A stretch of 64,000 nt of DNA from Marinobacter sediminum (lineage in GTDB: Bacteria; Pseudomonadota; Gammaproteobacteria; Pseudomonadales; Oleiphilaceae). Positions within the stretch are counted from its first letter, which is position 1. Each line of letters opens with the position of its first letter. Location of the stretch: the NCBI RefSeq assembly GCF_023657445.1, contig NZ_JAGTWY010000001.1, positions 2,108,001 through 2,172,000 of the forward strand, in the 5' to 3' direction. Shown here one piece after another: positions 8,849-19,954 of the stretch. The notes beneath the pieces were generated by a model that did not search any database, was not told the origin of the DNA, and saw nothing but the letters and a program-made list of their open reading frames with translations. The translations under genes and the position numbers were made by a program.

Positions 8849-10489
8849 TTAGTGATTTTCCGGACGATAACCGAGACGGAAACCACCCCAATGCTTGCCA
8901 TTCACGTAGATTGGCACTGACAGGTCATGCATGATTTCACCGGTATCCCGGCGGTAGGTTTGCAGGAGCATATCCTGGCTATGGCTTCCACAACGGATGC
9001 CGGTACGGTCGTTAAACAGCCGCTTGCTCCTGCTCTTTACCAGATCCACCTTGGGGTCGCCGGTTGGGGCATGGGCGAAGTCCCGATTGTGAGTGGGCAC
9101 ATAGCCATCTGGCGCTGCACTAATAGCAAAAACCAGCGCATCGTTGGAATTCTTCACCTGCTCCTGAACAGATGGCAGATACTGGTCGGTGAACTTATCG
9201 AAGGCACTGGTATATTTAGGCGGATGAGTGTTCGGTATCGGATCCCGCTTTTTGTCAAACATCGCAGACTCGGAGAGCTTGCCCTCCTGAATCGCGTTTT
9301 CGAACAGGGCCCCGATCTGCTCTGCTCCGGACTTGGCCTGGTCGTAAAAAAAACGGTGGTAACTGGCATCACTGTTCAGCGCAAAAGATGCATTGGCCTT
9401 TTCCGCCAGCTCCATAAGGGTCGCTGCCTGTTCGGCGAGGGAGGCGACACTGGTGTCGCTCTCGGAAATCTGGTCGCGTACGGTTTCGATAGCTGAGAAT
9501 ACCTGCTCCAGGCTCTGCTCGTTGTTCTGGTCAATTTCCGCGATTCTTTCCACCTGCTGCTGAACCCGATCAGACTGATCCCGGATCTGATCCAGACGCT
9601 CACCCACATTTTCCACGGAGTTCAGCCCTTCTTCCACACTCTGGGCCAGGTCTTCGATCCGGGAGACAATCAGAGTGGTATCGGAACGGATTTCCTGCAG
9701 GGTTTCGGCAACTTCACCGGTGGCCTGGGCCGTCCTGCCCGCCAGCTGACGTACTTCGTCGGCTACTACGGCAAACCCACGTCCCTGATCGCCAGCACGC
9801 GCTGCCTCTATCGCAGCATTAAGGGCAAGCAGGTTGGTCTGTTCCGCAATACCCTGAATGGTTGTAGTTACACCCTGAATCTTGTTGGATTTCTCGTTCA
9901 GCTCCTGAATCAGCTTGAGGTTTTCGCCGGACTGCTGATGCACCAGACGCACACTCTCGATGGCATCGAGCAGGGCCTGCCGGCCCTCAGCACTGGTAAC
10001 ACTGGCCTGATGCGCCATGGTTGCGGCTTCGGTTGCCTGTCCGGAAGACTCCCGGACAGTCTCCGTAATCTGGCCGGCGTAGTCCGCCATCTGGGCGGTC
10101 TCTTGCACCTGGCGATCAAGTCGCAGCTTCAACTGATCCGCCGAGAAAGACACCTGGGCCGCGGAAATTGCATTCTGATCGGCACTGCCCGAAAGGGTCT
10201 GGACAAGGGCACGGCCTGCCCTGGCATCCGAGAGCAGGCCGGCACACTGTTTCTGAAGCGGGTGATCGTCTGCGAGCGAACCGTCGTTGAGACTCTTGAT
10301 CCCCTGTTCGACAGGCTCCAACACCCGAAAAACAAGGAACCCTCCTGCAACCACGAGCCCCACTATCAGACCAATGAGTAAAGATGCCGGCTCAAGTCCT
10401 AACATAGGCGCCACCAATACACAGGCAATGGCGACAATGACTGCAATTGCCAGCCCCCAGAAAATCGCCGCCCGATCGAGTAAAGCCAT
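8849..10489 (-). CDS. Methyl-accepting chemotaxis protein with C-terminal sensor domain
   Basis: A 546-residue chemoreceptor-type transducer. Two closely spaced membrane helices (about 8-28 and 34-56) leave essentially no periplasmic domain. The signalling helices run from about 100 to 370 with the canonical hairpin tip containing [20 protein letters not shown] and [15 protein letters not shown], the CheA/CheW contact. After it a globular C-terminal domain of about 150 residues has a Cys-x2-His element ([10 protein letters not shown]) and [18 protein letters not shown]. The sensor is therefore cytoplasmic and downstream of the signalling module, the reverse of classical receptors. GAGG precedes the ATG. 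No che genes are nearby. Confidence 0.9.
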   Translation of the reverse strand: MALLDRAAIFWGLAIAVIVAIACVLVAPMLGLEPASLLIGLIVGLVVAGGFLVFRVLEPVEQGIKSLNDGSLADDHPLQKQCAGLLSDARAGRALVQTLSGSADQNAISAAQVSFSADQLKLRLDRQVQETAQMADYAGQITETVRESSGQATEAATMAHQASVTSAEGRQALLDAIESVRLVHQQSGENLKLIQELNEKSNKIQGVTTTIQGIAEQTNLLALNAAIEAARAGDQGRGFAVVADEVRQLAGRTAQATGEVAETLQEIRSDTTLIVSRIEDLAQSVEEGLNSVENVGERLDQIRDQSDRVQQQVERIAEIDQNNEQSLEQVFSAIETVRDQISESDTSVASLAEQAATLMELAEKANASFALNSDASYHRFFYDQAKSGAEQIGALFENAIQEGKLSESAMFDKKRDPIPNTHPPKYTSAFDKFTDQYLPSVQEQVKNSNDALVFAISAAPDGYVPTHNRDFAHAPTGDPKVDLVKSRSKRLFNDRTGIRCGSHSQDMLLQTYRRDTGEIMHDLSVPIYVNGKHWGGFRLGYRPENH

Positions 10490-10636
10490 AACAACCTCAT
10501 CGTTTTTATTGTCTCAATCATCATTCTGTTATTTAAGGCCCGTAAGGAGCGTATAGAATTGATGTAAGCTAATAACTCATACTTTAGTTCATCCTTTCAG
10601 GATATCGGCGGGCCTGAGTATTTCTGAAACAAAAAA

Positions 10637-10681
10637 CCGCAAACCCGACGGGTCCGGTTACAGAACCCGCCAGGTTTGCGG
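10637..10681 (-). terminator. Intrinsic terminator downstream of phoX
   Basis: A 9-bp perfect stem (CCGCAAACC at 10637-10645 with GGTTTGCGG at 10673-10681) encloses an inner CGGGT/ACCCG hairpin. On the minus strand it is followed by a run of T (the plus-strand AAAAAA at 10631-10636). It lies 26 nt past the phoX stop. Confidence 0.85.
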
Positions 10682-10706
10682 CAACTGACTGTAGTTAACG
10701 CGGCAG

Positions 10707-12731
10707 TCAGACGCCGACGACACCCCCATCAACTCGGGTGACAATCACTGTCGCATCGCGTGGATGACTGCCCTCGGTACCGAACGGCCAGTCCGCCTCC
10801 GGATGCTGGATGTTCACGAACATGGTTCTGACGTCCGGGGTGCTTGATACACCGGTTACCTCGCAACCCTGTGGTCCAACGAAGAACCTCTTGATCTCAC
10901 GCGTAACAGGGTTTGCCGCCAGCATCATGTTGTTCTGGTATGGCGCGGCATCAGAGCCATCGGTCTGGATCCAAAGTCGCCCATTGTAATCGAACCACAG
11001 GCCATCCGGACTGTTGAAGATATTGTCGTCGTCAAGGGTGACCAGGACTTCACCGTTAACAACGGTTTCAGTGCCCTGCTCTCCAGCAAAGACAAAAATA
11101 TCCCAGTTAAACGTCACGGCAGCGTGGTCGTTGCTTTCTTCAGCCCAGCGGATTATATGGCCGGTACGGTTGATTTCGTTCGGGTTAGCGGCGTTAATGC
11201 CATCATAACCGTCTTTACCCCGGTTGGAGTTGTTGGTCAGTGTGAAATACACATCGCCACTGTTTGGGTCAACCGCACCCCATTCCGGACGGTCCATGGT
11301 AGTTGCACCCGCGATATCGGCCGCCAGACGACTGTTCAGCAGCACGTCTGCCTGATTCGCGAAACCATCAAACTGAACTTCGCCGACCAGGGTGCCCTCA
11401 ACCGCCTGAACCTTCGCAGCGAAGCCTGCATCATTAAGCGAAAGCGGCAACCAGTCACCGGAACCGTCTTCATTAAAGCGTGCGACGTACAGGGTACCTT
11501 CATCCAGCAAATAGCCACCGGCAGTAGCCGCGTAATACGGCTTGGATGAAACAAACTTGTAGATATACTCGAAACGGGAGTCATCACCGGAATAGCACAC
11601 AACAGGCTCACCTTCCTTCACCGGCGCAAAGATCACGCCTTCGTGCCCAAAGCGGCCCAGGGCAGTGCGCTTCTGGGGTTTGCTCTCAGGGGTGAACGGA
11701 TCGATCTCTACCATGTAGCCGTAGGTATTGGCCTCGTTACGATAATCCCCGGTCGCGGCACCACCACTCGGGGTTATGTCAAAACGTATGTACTGATCAG
11801 CGGAGCCTTCGGCCAGTTCCCAGTCGTATCGACTCGAGCTTCCCACGCCGTGGCGCGTTTGCTCGCGCGGCTGGGAGTTCGCACCGTTAGCAAAGTAACC
11901 GTGCCAGTTCTCTTCGGCGGCCAGATAGGTACCCCAGGGTGTTGGCCCCATGGAACAGTTGTTCAGAGTGCCGCGGGTTTTTGTGCCGTCCGGGCTATAC
12001 CTGGTGAACAGCTTTTCGTAACCGCGAACCGGTCCACGAATATCCATCTCTGTATTACCGGTAATACGGCGGTTAAACGGGCTACCAAACACGATGTCCC
12101 AGGTCCCACCCCCGTCGCGTTTGATATGCACAACGGAAACACCGTGGGCCGCAATTTCCTTGCGAACTTCATCGGCCGGACGAACGCCGCCATTGTCCAC
12201 TGCGTTGGTAGGTCCATGGGTGTGCAAAGCGCCCTGATTGATGTACTCGTGGTTCATCACCAGCAATCCTTCGGTGGAACTTTTGCCACCGGCCTTCTGG
12301 TCAATCGGGAAGAAATGCATACCGTCGTGGTGCATGCCAACCTGCTGCTCCTGCTCGGCACCGGAGTTGGAGGCATCCTCCTGGAATTCCGGGTAGGACC
12401 CAGTGATTGGCGTACCCCATGGCAGGAATGCCTGAGAGGAGTAGCCTTCGGGAACAACCACCTCATTGGCGTTGGAGGTCGGGACTGCCTTGAAGCCAAG
12501 GTCAGTTGCCGCTGCATTAGCGCTAGTCGTGCCGTTGTCGCCATCACTGCCACAACCGGCGAAACCAACACCCATGATGCTGGCCAGTGCTGCGCCGACA
12601 CTGCCTTTCATCAACGTACGGCGCTGCAGGCGTGCAGCCAGAACTTCATGAAAAGGGCTGTTGTCGGAATGATTTACTATCGGCTCGTAGTTGGGATCCA
12701 GGTAATTCGGATCGAGGTCGTGCTTGGCCAT
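10707..12731 (-). CDS. phoX: PhoX-family alkaline phosphatase, Tat-exported
   Basis: A 674-residue phosphatase of the PhoX (DUF839) family, releasing phosphate from organic phosphoesters outside the cytoplasm using calcium and iron. A twin-arginine signal is visible: RRTLMK at 38-42 before a hydrophobic stretch that ends in FAGC with Cys60, so the protein may also be a lipoprotein. Family motifs include MNHEYINQGALH, GTLNNCSMGPTPWGTYLAAEEN, FGRFGHEG-like GRFGHEGVIF and the RPEWGAVDP segment. GAGAGG lies 7-8 nt before the ATG. A three-repeat Pho box sits about 60-90 nt upstream, so expression is expected under phosphate starvation through PhoB. Confidence 0.94.
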   Translation of the reverse strand: MAKHDLDPNYLDPNYEPIVNHSDNSPFHEVLAARLQRRTLMKGSVGAALASIMGVGFAGCGSDGDNGTTSANAAATDLGFKAVPTSNANEVVVPEGYSSQAFLPWGTPITGSYPEFQEDASNSGAEQEQQVGMHHDGMHFFPIDQKAGGKSSTEGLLVMNHEYINQGALHTHGPTNAVDNGGVRPADEVRKEIAAHGVSVVHIKRDGGGTWDIVFGSPFNRRITGNTEMDIRGPVRGYEKLFTRYSPDGTKTRGTLNNCSMGPTPWGTYLAAEENWHGYFANGANSQPREQTRHGVGSSSRYDWELAEGSADQYIRFDITPSGGAATGDYRNEANTYGYMVEIDPFTPESKPQKRTALGRFGHEGVIFAPVKEGEPVVCYSGDDSRFEYIYKFVSSKPYYAATAGGYLLDEGTLYVARFNEDGSGDWLPLSLNDAGFAAKVQAVEGTLVGEVQFDGFANQADVLLNSRLAADIAGATTMDRPEWGAVDPNSGDVYFTLTNNSNRGKDGYDGINAANPNEINRTGHIIRWAEESNDHAAVTFNWDIFVFAGEQGTETVVNGEVLVTLDDDNIFNSPDGLWFDYNGRLWIQTDGSDAAPYQNNMMLAANPVTREIKRFFVGPQGCEVTGVSSTPDVRTMFVNIQHPEADWPFGTEGSHPRDATVIVTRVDGGVVGV

Positions 12732-12788
12732 GGAATGCCTCTCTCAAAGCTATCGGGTTGATGTTTTTGAGAGGTCAGTTTCGGTGGG

Positions 12789-12821
12789 AAGTGTGACAGT
12801 CGTTAAACAGATAAAAGACAG
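12789..12821 (-). promoter_or_regulatory. Pho box: three CTGT repeats at 11-bp spacing upstream of phoX
   Basis: Read on the minus strand, CTGTC (12821-12817), CTGTT (12810-12806) and CTGTC (12799-12795) recur with an exact 11-bp period. That is the repeat unit and phasing of PhoB binding sites (7-bp CTGTCAT-type repeats with 4-bp AT-rich spacers). The units read CTGTCTT, CTGTTTA and CTGTCAC. Position and orientation fit activation of the phosphatase gene. Confidence 0.82.
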
Positions 12822-12864
12822 AACGGTTAATGTTTTCTTACAACACCGGAATTAGAGGAGGTAT

Positions 12865-12889
12865 CGGCGCGAGGAACCACCTCGCACCG
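12865..12889 (-). terminator. Stable hairpin after the acidic lipoprotein gene
   Basis: CGGCGCGAGG at 12865-12874 pairs with CCTCGCACCG at 12880-12889 (10 bp with one wobble, 5-nt loop). There is no T run after it on the minus strand, so it may be a 3' stabilising hairpin or factor-dependent stop rather than a full intrinsic terminator. Confidence 0.5.
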
Positions 12890-12904
12890 AAGACGGACAC
12901 GGAA

Positions 12905-13198
12905 TTACTGAGTCATTTCCTCATAACCCTCTTCCATGGAGTCGCCAGCCTCTTCGGCAGCATCACTCAGTTCGTCCCCCGCATCCTCGGCACCTTCCTG
13001 AAGCTCGCCCAGAGCGCCTTCATCCTGCCCGGTCGCTTCCTCGACGGTCTCTTCCGTGGCGTCACCGGCATCTTCCATCATCTCTCCGGCGTTATCGGCA
13101 GCCTGCTCTACATCCATACCGTCCTTGTCTTCTGAGCTGCAGGCAGCCAGACCCAGACTCATAACGAATGCCAATGTGCCTATTGTGAACTTGTTCAT
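12905..13198 (-). CDS. Small acidic lipoprotein
   Basis: A 97-residue predicted lipoprotein starting at the ATG at 13198, which has GAGGG eight nt upstream. The signal MNKFTIGTLAFVMSLGLAAC ends in a lipobox with Cys20. The mature part is almost entirely Asp, Glu, Ala, Gly and Met, built from loose repeats of the type EDAGD/EEATG, giving a very negative, probably disordered or helical envelope protein. No enzyme motif is seen. It sits upstream of phoX on the same strand but behind the Pho box, so it is likely a separate unit. Confidence 0.72.
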   Translation of the reverse strand: MNKFTIGTLAFVMSLGLAACSSEDKDGMDVEQAADNAGEMMEDAGDATEETVEEATGQDEGALGELQEGAEDAGDELSDAAEEAGDSMEEGYEEMTQ

Positions 13199-13290
13199 CA
13201 CCATATCCCTCTGTTGGTCGGTCTTTACAACGGCCGACAAGGTTACGGTCATTCCCTGCCACAAACAATTACGGGCCAATTACTCTTTAG

Positions 13291-13548
13291 TTAGTAGTGA
13301 CTTACTGGAAGGCTCTCGCCATCAATGGTGAGCACATGGTCGATGCCCACCATATTACCCCGGCTCAGGAGGATAAAATCCTGGCCAGCCCGGCTGAAAA
13401 GGTCCCGGATAACATCGTGGACCATGCAAATCTGGCCGGCACTGTCCCGGTAGACCACTTCCGCCAGCCTGCCGGAAGTGAGGTACTGGCGAAGCAGATC
13501 CTGAACTGAGGAATTCGCAATTGCGAACGACAAACTGGATGTTGTCAT
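13291..13548 (-). CDS. Small protein of unknown function (possible Rof-like beta-barrel)
   Basis: An 85-residue protein if started at the ATG at 13548 (MTTSSLSF); an earlier in-frame start at 13611 would add 21 residues. The body consists of predicted short strands (GRLAEVVYRDSAGQICMVHDV, DFILLSRGNMVGIDHVLTIDG), which recalls the small SH3-like fold of Rof/YaeO-type proteins in strand order, but the sequence match is too weak to name. It is preceded by only a weak AGGGAT site. Nothing in the flanking genes hints at its job. Confidence 0.5.
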   Translation of the reverse strand: MTTSSLSFAIANSSVQDLLRQYLTSGRLAEVVYRDSAGQICMVHDVIRDLFSRAGQDFILLSRGNMVGIDHVLTIDGESLPVSHY

Positions 13549-13669
13549 GGCCAATCTATCCCTGTGGTCGAGTTCGTGTTTTATCGTTTTAAACCCAACT
13601 TGCCGAGACAAACTTTCATAGGTCGTCCCTGAGAGTCTGGCCCAGAGATCCCGATTTCGCCACTACGCC

Positions 13670-14449
13670 TTAACGCCCCCTGAATACCGCATCCCGTCGT
13701 TCGAGGAACGATTTGATGCCTTCTTTTACATCGTCACTCGCCATCACGGGCTTCAGGTCCGGGAACAGACGCTGCTTCGCGGTTTCCTGGCCGTCAGTGA
13801 CCGAGAGCTTTGAAGACTTCAGGCTGCCGCGAACACCCAGTGGCGCTGCCCTCGCAATTTTTTCCGCAATAGCCAGCGCAACGGTGTACTGCTCACCCGG
13901 CTCAACGAGCTCCTGGATCAATCCCCACTGGTAGGCCTGATCGGCGGTCCACTCGTCGCCAGTCAGCAAATAACGCTGGGCGTTGCCCCAGCCGATCTCC
14001 CGTGGCAGCCGGATAGTGGCACCACCACAGGCAAAAATGCCCCGTTTGACTTCCAGCTGGGCGAAACGGGTCCCCTTGGCAGCGACCCGGATATCGGTGT
14101 TAAGCATCATTTCCACGCCACAGGTGAAGCAGATGCCCTGAGCAGCAAAAACCACCGGTTTGCTCAGCGCATCGCCGGTGACGTAAAACGGGTCGAGCTC
14201 GCCGTCGCGCGGCTCGATGCCGGAACCATCAGCGAAGACTTCTGCCCAGTCATCCAACTGCAGGCCACTGGTGAAGTGGTCTCCTTCAGCGTACAGCAGG
14301 CCAACCCTCAATTCCGGGTCATGTTCGAGCTGGTAATAGGCCGCCGCAATTTCGTGGTACATCGCCCGGTTCATGGCATTCATCTTATCCGGCCGATTGA
14401 GGCCGATCAGCAGGATGTGACCCTGCTTTTCAACCTTGACCAGAGTCAT
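13670..14449 (-). CDS. Enoyl-CoA hydratase/isomerase family protein (crotonase)
   Basis: A 259-residue crotonase-fold enzyme. I use the ATG at 14449 because its A is shared with the stop codon of the upstream acyl-CoA dehydrogenase (TGATG), so the two are coupled. The CoA-binding oxyanion segment around HFTSGLQLDDWAEVF and the second motif (RGIFACGGATIRLPREIGW, about 140-160) are in place. Residues equivalent to the two hydratase Glu are not obvious: the second region has Gly-Gly-Ala-Thr, so the exact reaction (hydration, isomerisation or other) cannot be assigned. Context points to fatty-acid or acyl-CoA breakdown. Confidence 0.88.
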   Translation of the reverse strand: MTLVKVEKQGHILLIGLNRPDKMNAMNRAMYHEIAAAYYQLEHDPELRVGLLYAEGDHFTSGLQLDDWAEVFADGSGIEPRDGELDPFYVTGDALSKPVVFAAQGICFTCGVEMMLNTDIRVAAKGTRFAQLEVKRGIFACGGATIRLPREIGWGNAQRYLLTGDEWTADQAYQWGLIQELVEPGEQYTVALAIAEKIARAAPLGVRGSLKSSKLSVTDGQETAKQRLFPDLKPVMASDDVKEGIKSFLERRDAVFRGR

Positions 14450-16251
14450 CAGAACCACTCCGATTTCATGTTCAGGCAGGTATCGTCCTGGTTTTTCAGC
14501 AACACCAGATCCTGCGCTACTGTTGGCAACTCCCAGTGGAAAAAGTACTGGGCCGCCTGTAGCTTGCCCTGATAGAAATTGCGCTCATCGTCAGTACTGG
14601 CGGCAGCCAGCGACGTTTCGGCGGCATTGGCCTGGCGGAGCCACATCCAGGACACAGTGATATGTCCGAACAGGTGCAGATAGCAGGAAGCGTTGGCCAG
14701 AACCTTGTCGGGGTTTTCACTCATCAGGGATTTACCGAGGCTCTGGGTGACTTTTACCGCCTGCTGAAGGGTTTCGCTCAGGGAAAGGGCCCACTGCTGG
14801 CAACGGTCGGTTGTGGCGGCTTCGAGATCGACCTGCATCTGTTGCATAAGCAACTGTAAGCCGTGGCTCTGATCCTGCCAGATTTTGCGACCGAGCAAAT
14901 CCAGCGCCTGGATGCCGTTGGTACCCTCGTGGATGGGGTTTAGCCGGTTGTCTCGCCAGCATTGTTCCACCGGGTATTCACGGGTGTAACCGGCACCGCC
15001 ATAAACCTGGATAGCGAGGTCATTGGCTTTTGGTCCGTATTCCGAAGGCCAGGCCTTGATGACCGGCGTCAGCAGGTCCAGCAGCTTGCCCGCCTCCATG
15101 CGCTTCTGTTCATCGGGGTGGGTATGCTGGTCATCCATCAGGCGGGCACCATACAGGCAAAGCGCCAGACCGCCTTCGCTGTAGGCTTTCTGGGCCAGCA
15201 GCATGCGGCGAACATCGGCGTGCTCGATAATGGGAACCTGGGGTGCCTCAGGGTTCTTCTCGGATGGCTTTCGGCCCTGCAGGCGATCCCTGGCGTATTC
15301 GAGACTGTGCATGTAGCCGCGGTAGCCAATCACGGCAGCACCGAATCCCACACCCACGCGGGCTTCGTTCATCATCTGGAACATGTACTTCAGGCCCTGA
15401 TGTGGCTCGCCGACCAGATAGCCGTGGCACGGCGCGTCGTCGCCGAAGCTGAGTGCGGTGGAGGTGGTACCACGATAACCCAGCTTGTGAATCAGGCCCG
15501 CAAGGTTCACGCCGTTGCGTTCGGTGGGATTGCCGTCTTCGTCCACCAGGAACTTGGGAACGATGAACAGGGAGATACCCTTCACTCCGGCAGGAGCGCC
15601 CTTGATCTTGGCCAGCACCATGTGAACGATGTTTTCGGTAATCGACTGTTCGCCGCCGGAGATATAGATCTTGGCGCCTTTGATCAGGTAATCCCCCTCT
15701 TCGGTCGGCGTTGCCGAAGTACGGATGTCTGCAAGTGAAGAGCCTGCATGGGGTTCAGTCAGCGCCATGGTGCCGGAGAAGCGGCCGGAGAGCATGTGCG
15801 GCAAGAAGGTAGCCTGTTGCTGCCCATTACCGAACACACGAATGAGGTTGGCCGCCGCAGTGGTTAGAAAGGCGTAGCCAGCGGTACCCGCGTTGGCCGC
15901 AGTGAAGAAACCATTGCACGCCGCCATGACCGACTCCGGCAACTGCATCCCGCCCACATCATAATCGTAACGGCCGGCAATAAAACCGGCTTCCGCGTAG
16001 GCGTCAAAGGCTTCTTTAACTTGCGGAATCATTTCTACAGCGCCATTAACAAACTTTGGCTCGTCTTTGTCTGCTGCCCTGTTGTGGGTTGCGAACTTGT
16101 CTCGGGCCATGCGGTCAGCGGTTTCGATGACAGCGTCGAAGGTGTCGCGGCTATGCTCGTTGAAGCGCTCGCGTTCAGCCAGAGCTTCCGTATCGAGGAC
16201 TTCGTAGAGTTGGAACGCCAGATCACGGCGATCGATCAGAGTGTCGGTCAT
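14449..16251 (-). CDS. Acyl-CoA dehydrogenase with C-terminal extension
   Basis: A 600-residue FAD enzyme catalysing the first, alpha-beta dehydrogenation step of beta-oxidation. The start is the ATG at 16251 (MTDTLIDRRDL) behind GGGAGAA; the frame further upstream is non-coding in character. Acyl-CoA dehydrogenase motifs are clear: MALTEPHAGSSLADIRTSA, GAKIYISGGEQ, MNEARVGVGFGA and the C-terminal YGGAGYTREYPVEQCWRDNR followed by IHEGTNGIQALDLLGRK. At 600 rather than about 380 residues it belongs to the long class carrying an extra C-terminal helical domain (Acyl-CoA_dh_C). It is cotranscribed with the crotonase and divergent from a GlxA-type regulator. Confidence 0.93.
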   Translation of the reverse strand: MTDTLIDRRDLAFQLYEVLDTEALAERERFNEHSRDTFDAVIETADRMARDKFATHNRAADKDEPKFVNGAVEMIPQVKEAFDAYAEAGFIAGRYDYDVGGMQLPESVMAACNGFFTAANAGTAGYAFLTTAAANLIRVFGNGQQQATFLPHMLSGRFSGTMALTEPHAGSSLADIRTSATPTEEGDYLIKGAKIYISGGEQSITENIVHMVLAKIKGAPAGVKGISLFIVPKFLVDEDGNPTERNGVNLAGLIHKLGYRGTTSTALSFGDDAPCHGYLVGEPHQGLKYMFQMMNEARVGVGFGAAVIGYRGYMHSLEYARDRLQGRKPSEKNPEAPQVPIIEHADVRRMLLAQKAYSEGGLALCLYGARLMDDQHTHPDEQKRMEAGKLLDLLTPVIKAWPSEYGPKANDLAIQVYGGAGYTREYPVEQCWRDNRLNPIHEGTNGIQALDLLGRKIWQDQSHGLQLLMQQMQVDLEAATTDRCQQWALSLSETLQQAVKVTQSLGKSLMSENPDKVLANASCYLHLFGHITVSWMWLRQANAAETSLAAASTDDERNFYQGKLQAAQYFFHWELPTVAQDLVLLKNQDDTCLNMKSEWF

Positions 16252-16361
16252 GCTTGGTTCTCCCGTTAATTGCCCACAGAGTGTCACAGGAACTGAGGAT
16301 AGAAAACCGGCATTTATGACATAATATTGGTGGATACCGCCACTTGAGTGCAGAGAATCCC

Positions 16362-17348
16362 ATGTATACGGTTTCAATCATTGGCTTTGATGGCGCTCTT
16401 GCCAGCGCGATTACCGGGATCATTGACCTCTTCCGCCTGGCCGGCGTGAGCTGGGCGCGTATCCACGATGAAAAGCCGGAACCGATGTTCAGGACCCGCC
16501 TGCTTACCCGGACCGGAGCGCCATGCCGCTGCATCAACGGCATCACACTCCTGGCCGATGGCAGCTGGGGTGAAGCCCCGGGGAGTGAGTCTTCCACCGA
16601 TGTCATCATTGTGCCAACCATTGGTGCGCCAATCCCGGACGTGCTGGACCAGAACCAGAAGCTGATCGACTGGCTGTCCCGGCAGGATGCCTCTCCGGCA
16701 TTGCTGGCCAGCAACTGTACCGGCGCGTTTCTGCTGGCAGAAGCGGGGTTACTCAATGGCAAGGAGGCAACAACCCACTGGGGCTTCAGCAATCAATTCC
16801 GGCAGCGCTTCCCGGAGGTTATCTGCCGGCCAGAAAAGCTGGTGACCGTTGACGGCGATATTGCCTGTGCCGGCGGCGGGATGGCCTGGTGGGATCTTGG
16901 TGTGTATCTGGTGGAACGGTATGCCGGACCGGAGGTTTCACGCCAACTTGCGAAGGCCTTTGTCATCGATGCCGGGCGAACCAGCCAGGCCCCTTACAGT
17001 GCGCTGCAGGCAAAACGCTACCACTCCGACACGACGGTGCTGAGACTGCAGGACTGGCTGGACACACACTTTGCACGAACCATTGCCCTGAAGGAGATGG
17101 CCCGGCAGTCAGGACTGAGCGAGCGTTCCTTATTGCGGCGATTCAAGGCAGCAACCGGAGATACGCCCAACACCTACCTGCAGCTGCTTCGCGTAGAGCA
17201 TGTTCGTCATCATCTGGAGACATCCCGGCTTTCGATTGACGAAATCATCCACTCTGTCGGCTATGAGGACGTGAGTTCGTTCAGTCGGCTGTTCCGCAAA
17301 CACACCGGCCTTGCTCCCGGAGCCTACCGTTCGCGCTTTGGCCGTTAA
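16362..17348 (+). CDS. GlxA family transcriptional regulator (DJ-1/PfpI domain plus AraC HTH)
   Basis: A 328-residue regulator from the ATG at 16362; a TTG at 16344 in frame is an alternative. The N-terminal half (about 1-190) is a DJ-1/PfpI-like class I amidotransferase fold, with nucleophile-elbow region LLASNCTGAFLLAEAGLLNG including a Cys, used for ligand sensing. The C-terminal ~100 residues are an AraC-type double helix-turn-helix (LKEMARQSGLSERSLLRRFK, then SIDEIIHSVGYEDVSSFSRL). Divergent placement from the acyl-CoA dehydrogenase-crotonase pair suggests it controls them and itself. The inducer is unknown. Confidence 0.88.
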   Translation: MYTVSIIGFDGALASAITGIIDLFRLAGVSWARIHDEKPEPMFRTRLLTRTGAPCRCINGITLLADGSWGEAPGSESSTDVIIVPTIGAPIPDVLDQNQKLIDWLSRQDASPALLASNCTGAFLLAEAGLLNGKEATTHWGFSNQFRQRFPEVICRPEKLVTVDGDIACAGGGMAWWDLGVYLVERYAGPEVSRQLAKAFVIDAGRTSQAPYSALQAKRYHSDTTVLRLQDWLDTHFARTIALKEMARQSGLSERSLLRRFKAATGDTPNTYLQLLRVEHVRHHLETSRLSIDEIIHSVGYEDVSSFSRLFRKHTGLAPGAYRSRFGR

Positions 17349-17456
17349 CTCCGCTAACACATGGCCCGGCTTATGCATCGCTCACGGGTGAAAGACCGAA
17401 ATCCGACGGCAAACGTAAATATTGTCGACATAGGTGTAAAAGTGGAGAGGTAAACC

Positions 17457-17624
17457 ATGAACGCACCACTGAAACAGAGCCAGACCGATATTCTCAGCCG
17501 GCTCTATGACATGAAGCAGAAACAGCTCTCCCGGGCCCTTCAGCAGGGCAACAGCCTGCGATGCCAGGTCCTTGAGGCAGAGGCCGAAGCCATTTCCAAC
17601 GCCCTGAAATCCATCATCCGGTAA
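17457..17624 (+). CDS. Small helical protein, 55 residues
   Basis: A 55-residue protein starting at the ATG at 17457 with GGAGAGG about 7 nt upstream. The sequence is mostly helical and Gln/Leu/Ala rich (QTDILSRLYDMKQKQLSRAL, then VLEAEAEAISNALKSIIR), soluble, with one Cys. Coding-like composition and the very good ribosome site support a real gene; no family is recognised. It lies between the GlxA-type regulator and convergent fadH. Confidence 0.6.
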   Translation: MNAPLKQSQTDILSRLYDMKQKQLSRALQQGNSLRCQVLEAEAEAISNALKSIIR

Positions 17625-17671
17625 CAAGTGACGTAAAGCGTCAGAAACTGGTTATTTCAGGGCCATTTCTG

Positions 17672-19735
<2,064 letters not shown>

Positions 19736-19753
19736 TCAGGAAATTTTATGACG

Positions 19754-19810
19754 ATTATACACTTGATCAATGGCAAGTTGACTTGACCTTCGGGATGGGC
19801 CACGTATGAT
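19754..19810. promoter_or_regulatory. Divergent sigma-70-like promoters between fadH and a small reading frame
   Basis: On the plus strand TTGACC (19783-19788), a 16-nt spacer and TATGAT (19805-19810) form a good sigma-70 promoter. On the minus strand a perfect TATAAT lies at 19759-19754 for fadH, with only a weak -35. The segment between contains ACTTG/CAAGT inverted half sites (19761-19765 and 19774-19778) that could be an operator shared by both directions. Confidence 0.55.
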
Positions 19811-19840
19811 CGACCTTCAAGTTCGACTGACGGAGCAACC

Positions 19841-19954
19841 ATGACCGAAAGGTCCTTCGGCTGCATGCATTTCAAGCGCCCACCCATTACCGCTGACATC
19901 GCGCGGCACCGGGGCCGTCTTCCGTACTTTCCGGATCCGCCCGCCCATTGCTGA
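19841..19954 (+). CDS. Possible 37-residue small protein
   Basis: An ATG at 19841 with GGAG six nt upstream, about 31 nt after a sigma-70-like -10 box, opens a 37-codon frame. The product is basic with two Cys near the N- and C-terminal parts (SFGCMHFKRPPITADIARHR, then LPYFPDPPAHC). Signals are well placed but the frame is short and no family is recognised. The rest of the 365-nt gap between fadH and the first Mrp operon (19955-20088) shows nothing else that I can name. Confidence 0.4.
   Translation: MTERSFGCMHFKRPPITADIARHRGRLPYFPDPPAHC

Noticed and set aside
11643..12761. Long plus-strand open frame (372 codons) opposite phoX
   Set aside because: It lies wholly antisense to a well-supported PhoX gene, has no recognisable domain and no ribosome site; GC-rich codon use on the real strand commonly leaves such open antisense frames.
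14962..15738. 258-codon plus-strand frame inside the acyl-CoA dehydrogenase gene
   Set aside because: Antisense to conserved acyl-CoA dehydrogenase motifs, with low-complexity His/Val-rich translation and no family resemblance.
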